64,000 bases of DNA, taken from positions 62,001 to 126,000 of the forward strand of contig SFOJ01000005.1 in assembly GCA_004552445.1 (NCBI GenBank), in the 5' to 3' direction. Positions 61,295-64,000 of the stretch are shown piece by piece. Origin of the DNA: Mollicutes bacterium (GTDB lineage Bacteria; Bacillota_I; Bacilli_A; RF39; UBA660). Position numbers and translations under genes: made by a program. The stretch's first letter is position 1. Each line of letters starts with the position of its first letter. The notes under the pieces were generated by a model. It was not told the DNA's origin. It ran no database searches and saw only the letters and a list, made by a program, of their open reading frames with translations.

Positions 61295-62533
61295 ATGAAT
61301 TATGCAATATTTAGAAGTGAACCTATTTACACCTTAAATGATTTAGCACAAATAGGTTCTCATAATAAAAGGGAAAAGAAAGCATATAATTCCAATCCAG
61401 ACATAAAACTAGAATTAACTAAAAATAATATAGAACTTGTTCCGCTAAATACAAAATATGTTAAAGGCTTTCATGAACTTACAAAAGAATATAAATTAGA
61501 ACATGATGAAAGAATGAAAACTGAAAGAGAGGATAGAAAAAGAACATATTCTCAAATGTTAGATAAAAGTAAGAATGTAGTAGCAGATGAATTACTATTT
61601 ACTGCATCTCCAGAATTCTTTAAAAATATGAGTAATAGAGATATACAAAAGTGGGCTAATACCTGTATGGAATTTGTATATAAAGATTTAGGCTATAAGA
61701 AAGAACAAGTATTACATGCGACAGTACATATGGATGAAAAAACACCACATATACATTGTGTAGTAATTCCTTTAGTTAGAAAGTTAGATAAAAGAACAAA
61801 TACAGAAAGATATACTATTTCAAAGAAACAATATATAAGAGATAATAAACATCTATCAGAACTACAAGATAAATACTGGGAAAGATTAACTAATAAAGGT
61901 TTTAAATTAGAAAGAGGTATCAAAGGTAGTGATGTAGAACATCAAGATATAAAAGAATATAAAAAACAATCTAGAATATTAGGTAAACAATTAGATTCAA
62001 CAAATAATATGTTAGAAAATGCTATTTCAGATTTAGAAAAAAATATGGAATCAAATAAAAGTATATTGTTTGATAAAGATCATGTAAGAGTTAGTAAAGA
62101 AACTTTTGAAAGCATGAATAATGTAATTAAGATTTCAAAAAAAGTAAATGAACTACAACCTAAATTAGAAACAACCATAAAGAAAGCAGAAGTTTATGTT
62201 AATAATTATGAATCATTACAAAATAAAAATTACTCATTAAATAATGAGATAAGTAACTTAAAAACGAAAAATAATGAGTTAAAAGAAGAAAATATGAATC
62301 TAAAACATTATATAGAATTTATATTAGATATAGTAAGAGAATTCTTTAAGAAGATGCTTCATATAGGTAATGATAAAACAAAAGATGATACAGCTAATGA
62401 AGTTAAAGAATATTATGATAATGATTATTTTGATAAATCAGATGTTAAATATATAGCAAAGAATACAACTAAAGAAGATGAACTATATAATCATATTGGT
62501 TATGATAAGAATAAAGATGATTATGAGTTATAA
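61295..62533 (+). CDS. mobV: MobV-family relaxase
   Basis: 412 residues. It starts MNYAIFRSEPIYTLNDLAQI, as in Pre/Mob proteins, and the metal-binding motif HxDExxPHxH is HMDEKTPHIH (145-154). The C-terminal third is charged and helical (about 225-340), and likely coiled coil. A relaxase nicks oriT to start transfer by a helper conjugative element. The next feature, 26 bases downstream, is an oriT-like inverted repeat. Its presence marks the region as an integrated mobilizable element. Confidence 0.93.
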   Translation: MNYAIFRSEPIYTLNDLAQIGSHNKREKKAYNSNPDIKLELTKNNIELVPLNTKYVKGFHELTKEYKLEHDERMKTEREDRKRTYSQMLDKSKNVVADELLFTASPEFFKNMSNRDIQKWANTCMEFVYKDLGYKKEQVLHATVHMDEKTPHIHCVVIPLVRKLDKRTNTERYTISKKQYIRDNKHLSELQDKYWERLTNKGFKLERGIKGSDVEHQDIKEYKKQSRILGKQLDSTNNMLENAISDLEKNMESNKSILFDKDHVRVSKETFESMNNVIKISKKVNELQPKLETTIKKAEVYVNNYESLQNKNYSLNNEISNLKTKNNELKEENMNLKHYIEFILDIVREFFKKMLHIGNDKTKDDTANEVKEYYDNDYFDKSDVKYIAKNTTKEDELYNHIGYDKNKDDYEL

Positions 62534-62558
62534 GAAAACTATAATTACATTATAGTAA

Positions 62559-62595
62559 CACACTACGATATTGGCAGAGCCAATAACTATGTGTG
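62559..62595 (+). other. oriT: Candidate origin of transfer (oriT)
   Basis: Nested inverted repeats are symmetrical: CACAC (62559-62563), six bases, ATTGGC (62570-62575), AGA, GCCAAT (62579-62584), six bases, GTGTG (62591-62595). The outer arms recall the CACACT...GTGTG around the MobV nick site of pMV158. It lies beside mobV, though downstream where pMV158 has it upstream. The nick position is not known. Confidence 0.5.
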
Positions 62596-62625
62596 CCAAG
62601 GATAAACCCTTTGGAATCCCAATAA

Positions 62626-62674
62626 AGCACCAATACTACAAATTTCTGTAAGTAGTAAAGGTGCTCTTTTTTTA
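62626..62674 (+). terminator. Intrinsic terminator after mobV
   Basis: AGCACC (62626-62631) and GGTGCT (62660-62665) enclose a second stem, ACTAC/GTAGT, and are followed by TTTTTTT. Confidence 0.85.
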
Positions 62675-62731
62675 TTTCAGCATTTAGCTTCATAAAAAAA
62701 TAATAAGACTTTTCTCACTTTCATTGAAATA

Positions 62732-62794
62732 CTATTTCAACAAAACGTGTTCGTCTTTTTGATTAGCTATTGCAATAACTTCACATTTCGGCAT
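62732..62794 (-). CDS. possible 20-residue peptide (minus strand)
   Basis: Reads MPKCEVIAIANQKDEHVLLK with a strong GAAAGGAGGTGA ribosome-binding site four bases before the ATG. No match is known. It may be a leader or a truncated gene start; the ribosome-binding site is the only support. Confidence 0.35.
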   Translation of the reverse strand: MPKCEVIAIANQKDEHVLLK

Positions 62795-62817
62795 TAATTC
62801 ACCTCCTTTCTTTCAAA

Positions 62818-62850
62818 TAAAAAAAGAAGACTTTTTTCTTAAGTCTTCTT
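62818..62850 (-). terminator. Terminator of the 62905 gene (minus strand)
   Basis: On the minus strand, AAGAAGACTT and AAGTCTTCTT pair around AAGAAAA, with a T run (62817-62823). Confidence 0.85.
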
Positions 62851-62904
62851 CTACGATAACATTATATAACGAAATGTACTCCCATTTACTCCCAACTTTA
62901 ATTA

Positions 62905-63930
62905 TTATTTGTTTTTACCAATAAACAAATAATAATATAATGCAAACAAGGGAACAGCACAACCAAAAGTCAATAATAATGCAGGTGTTCCATCAACCGA
63001 ATCACCTAAAATCATCATTAATATCATTTCTGATGAAACAATGCTTAGAACAATAATTCCTATTATTTTCCAAAAGTACTTGTGTTTTTTATGATTTTCA
63101 ATCGCTATTTTTCTTTCAGCTACTTTTTCTTCTACACTTTTAAATACTGCTTTAAATTCCTCAGGCTCTTTATTATTAGTTTTGGTTTCATCTTCATCCC
63201 AATCTAGCTTACAAGCACAATTTTTACAAAACTTATCACCATATTCTATTGATTCAGAGCATTCAGGGCATTTATATTCATAATTACTTTGATTTGATGT
63301 GTTATTAGAATCACTTGGTAGTTCTACTTTATTATTTTTAATATGATCCCATTCATCTTTATGATATCCTAGTTCAGCATTATTACATTTTGCTCCTAAA
63401 AGTGTTAATAATTCATTACATAACTCTTCATCTCTTGCACCATATCTATATGATGTTTCTTGCCCATATTTATCAGTTATTATTATTTTATAATAATCTA
63501 TTACATAATTTGTTTTGTGTACTAATTTGTGAACACCTAACACATCTGAACACTTAACTATTTTTTCAATATCTTTTTTGTCAGATATATAATTTTTTGA
63601 AATCACAAGATTCTTATCTTCATATTCTTTTGTTTTCTCTATTTCATCTAATATTTTTGATATTTTATTAACATCTCCATATTTTTTTAATAAATCACTC
63701 TTCTCTGGATGAATAATTAACATGAACGTTTTATATAAACTATAATCGATAAATACTGATAAAAATCCAAACAATAAACCTATAAAAATCATTGATCCAT
63801 TAAAACCTTCATCAATTCCGAAATAAATCACCATTACAAACGGAATATTAAATAATAATGCTGGAATTAAACTACCTAAAAAATTCTTTAAATTTGTTTT
63901 TCTAATTTTATCTAAAACTTGATTATTCAT
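62905..63930 (-). CDS. zinc-ribbon membrane protein, unknown function
   Basis: 341 residues. Two N-terminal hydrophobic segments (about 18-40 and 44-68) and two C-terminal ones (about 288-308 and 313-336) enclose a soluble region with a zinc ribbon (about 215-240, YKCPECSESIEYGDKFCKNCACKL: CxxC then CxxC). The order, membrane then zinc ribbon then membrane, is common in mobile-element accessory genes. I do not recognise the family. It is encoded opposite to mobV and follows the end of another minus-strand gene by 12 bases, so it is the second gene of an operon. Confidence 0.6.
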   Translation of the reverse strand: MNNQVLDKIRKTNLKNFLGSLIPALLFNIPFVMVIYFGIDEGFNGSMIFIGLLFGFLSVFIDYSLYKTFMLIIHPEKSDLLKKYGDVNKISKILDEIEKTKEYEDKNLVISKNYISDKKDIEKIVKCSDVLGVHKLVHKTNYVIDYYKIIITDKYGQETSYRYGARDEELCNELLTLLGAKCNNAELGYHKDEWDHIKNNKVELPSDSNNTSNQSNYEYKCPECSESIEYGDKFCKNCACKLDWDEDETKTNNKEPEEFKAVFKSVEEKVAERKIAIENHKKHKYFWKIIGIIVLSIVSSEMILMMILGDSVDGTPALLLTFGCAVPLFALYYYLFIGKNK

Positions 63931-63942
63931 TATTCGTTCCTC

Positions 63943-64000
63943 CTACCACCATGCTGTTAATGTGCCATCGTTGTTATATCTTACATCATATCCTAATAAA
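63943..64000 (-). CDS. C-terminal fragment of a minus-strand gene
   Basis: The frame reads LLGYDVRYNNDGTLTAWW and stops 12 bases before the 62905 gene, whose GGAGG ribosome-binding site overlaps the fragment's end. The rest lies outside the window, so the product cannot be named. Confidence 0.5.
   Translation of the reverse strand, partial: LLGYDVRYNNDGTLTAWW

Larger units (their letters stand above)
62534..62904. other. Non-coding right part of the element
   Basis: 371 bases after mobV hold, in order, the oriT-like inverted repeat (62559-62595), a strong terminator (62626-62674), a 20-codon minus-strand frame with a good ribosome-binding site (62732-62794) and the terminator of the minus-strand gene at 62905. 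No other reading frame is evident. Confidence 0.7.

Noticed and set aside
1..64000. Recoding of TGA as Trp, expected in some mollicute relatives
   Set aside because: TGG codes for Trp throughout, and agrB ends at TGA overlapping agrD; frames close normally.
1..64000. CRISPR arrays and tRNA genes
   Set aside because: No regularly spaced repeats and no cloverleaf with the GTTCRAATC-type arm were found.

Overview
The window is about 75% A+T. It reads as a chromosomal segment around the replication origin of a low-GC Gram-positive bacterium (Bacillota), probably an anaerobic, host-associated member of Bacilli with a small genome (RF39/Erysipelotrichales-like; this placement is inference). The evidence is the gene order dnaN-dnaA-oriC-rpmH-rnpA-yidC-jag-mnmE-mnmG-rsmG-noc, a delta subunit of RNA polymerase, an [FeFe] hydrogenase, an agr quorum-sensing locus, and SpoIIR and SpoIIQ-like proteins that point to present or past sporulation. 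TGG is Trp and TGA is a stop, so the standard bacterial code applies. There are no tRNA or rRNA genes and no CRISPR array.

Region by region: 1-2018 holds dnaN (partial) and dnaA on the minus strand, with DnaA-box clusters on both sides of dnaA. 2019-10900 holds an unknown 487-residue protein and then the origin-proximal RNA-processing, membrane-insertion and tRNA-modification genes, ending in a Noc/ParB protein. 10989-20379 holds an SPFH/zinc-ribbon protein, a class A PBP, rpoE-prfA-prmC, spoIIR, a broken murA, rpmE and small unknown genes. 20453-24035 holds a two-component system and a rubredoxin-[FeFe] hydrogenase. 24071-24570 is a transcription unit with no long reading frame: a consensus promoter, a long-range helix and an intrinsic terminator, a candidate undescribed large structured RNA. 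25101-27543 holds a divergent Fic protein and three paralogous XRE regulators with palindromic operators. 29557-30599 is a probable OLE RNA/OapA unit. 30638-49127 is mostly core: argS, rpsF-ssb-rpsR, a single-AAA Clp protein, dus, rplM-rpsI, an Abi_2/HEPN protein, HtrA, a Ca2+-type P-ATPase, rpiB and a SpoIIQ-like protein. 49224-51976 is an agr locus in convergent arrangement (agrA-agrC against agrB-agrD), with a 38-codon agrD. 52220-55710 holds cspA, hpf and secA.

From about 55.7 kb to the end lies mobile DNA: GTCCAC repeats, a frameshifted tyrosine integrase, a membrane protein paired with a TIR-like (ThsB-type) protein that looks like an anti-phage module, a leader-peptide attenuator, a sigma/ArpU-like regulator, a HTH replication-type protein, an excisionase, a second integrase, a MobV relaxase and an oriT-like inverted repeat. 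This is an integrated mobilizable element, or two stacked in tandem, inserted directly after secA.

The items most worth following up are the uncharacterised RNA at 24106-24570, the OLE RNA in an apparently gut-type organism, the TIR plus membrane-protein pair, the murA lesion, and the compact agr locus. All protein names rest on motif and family recognition by eye; no database search was run.
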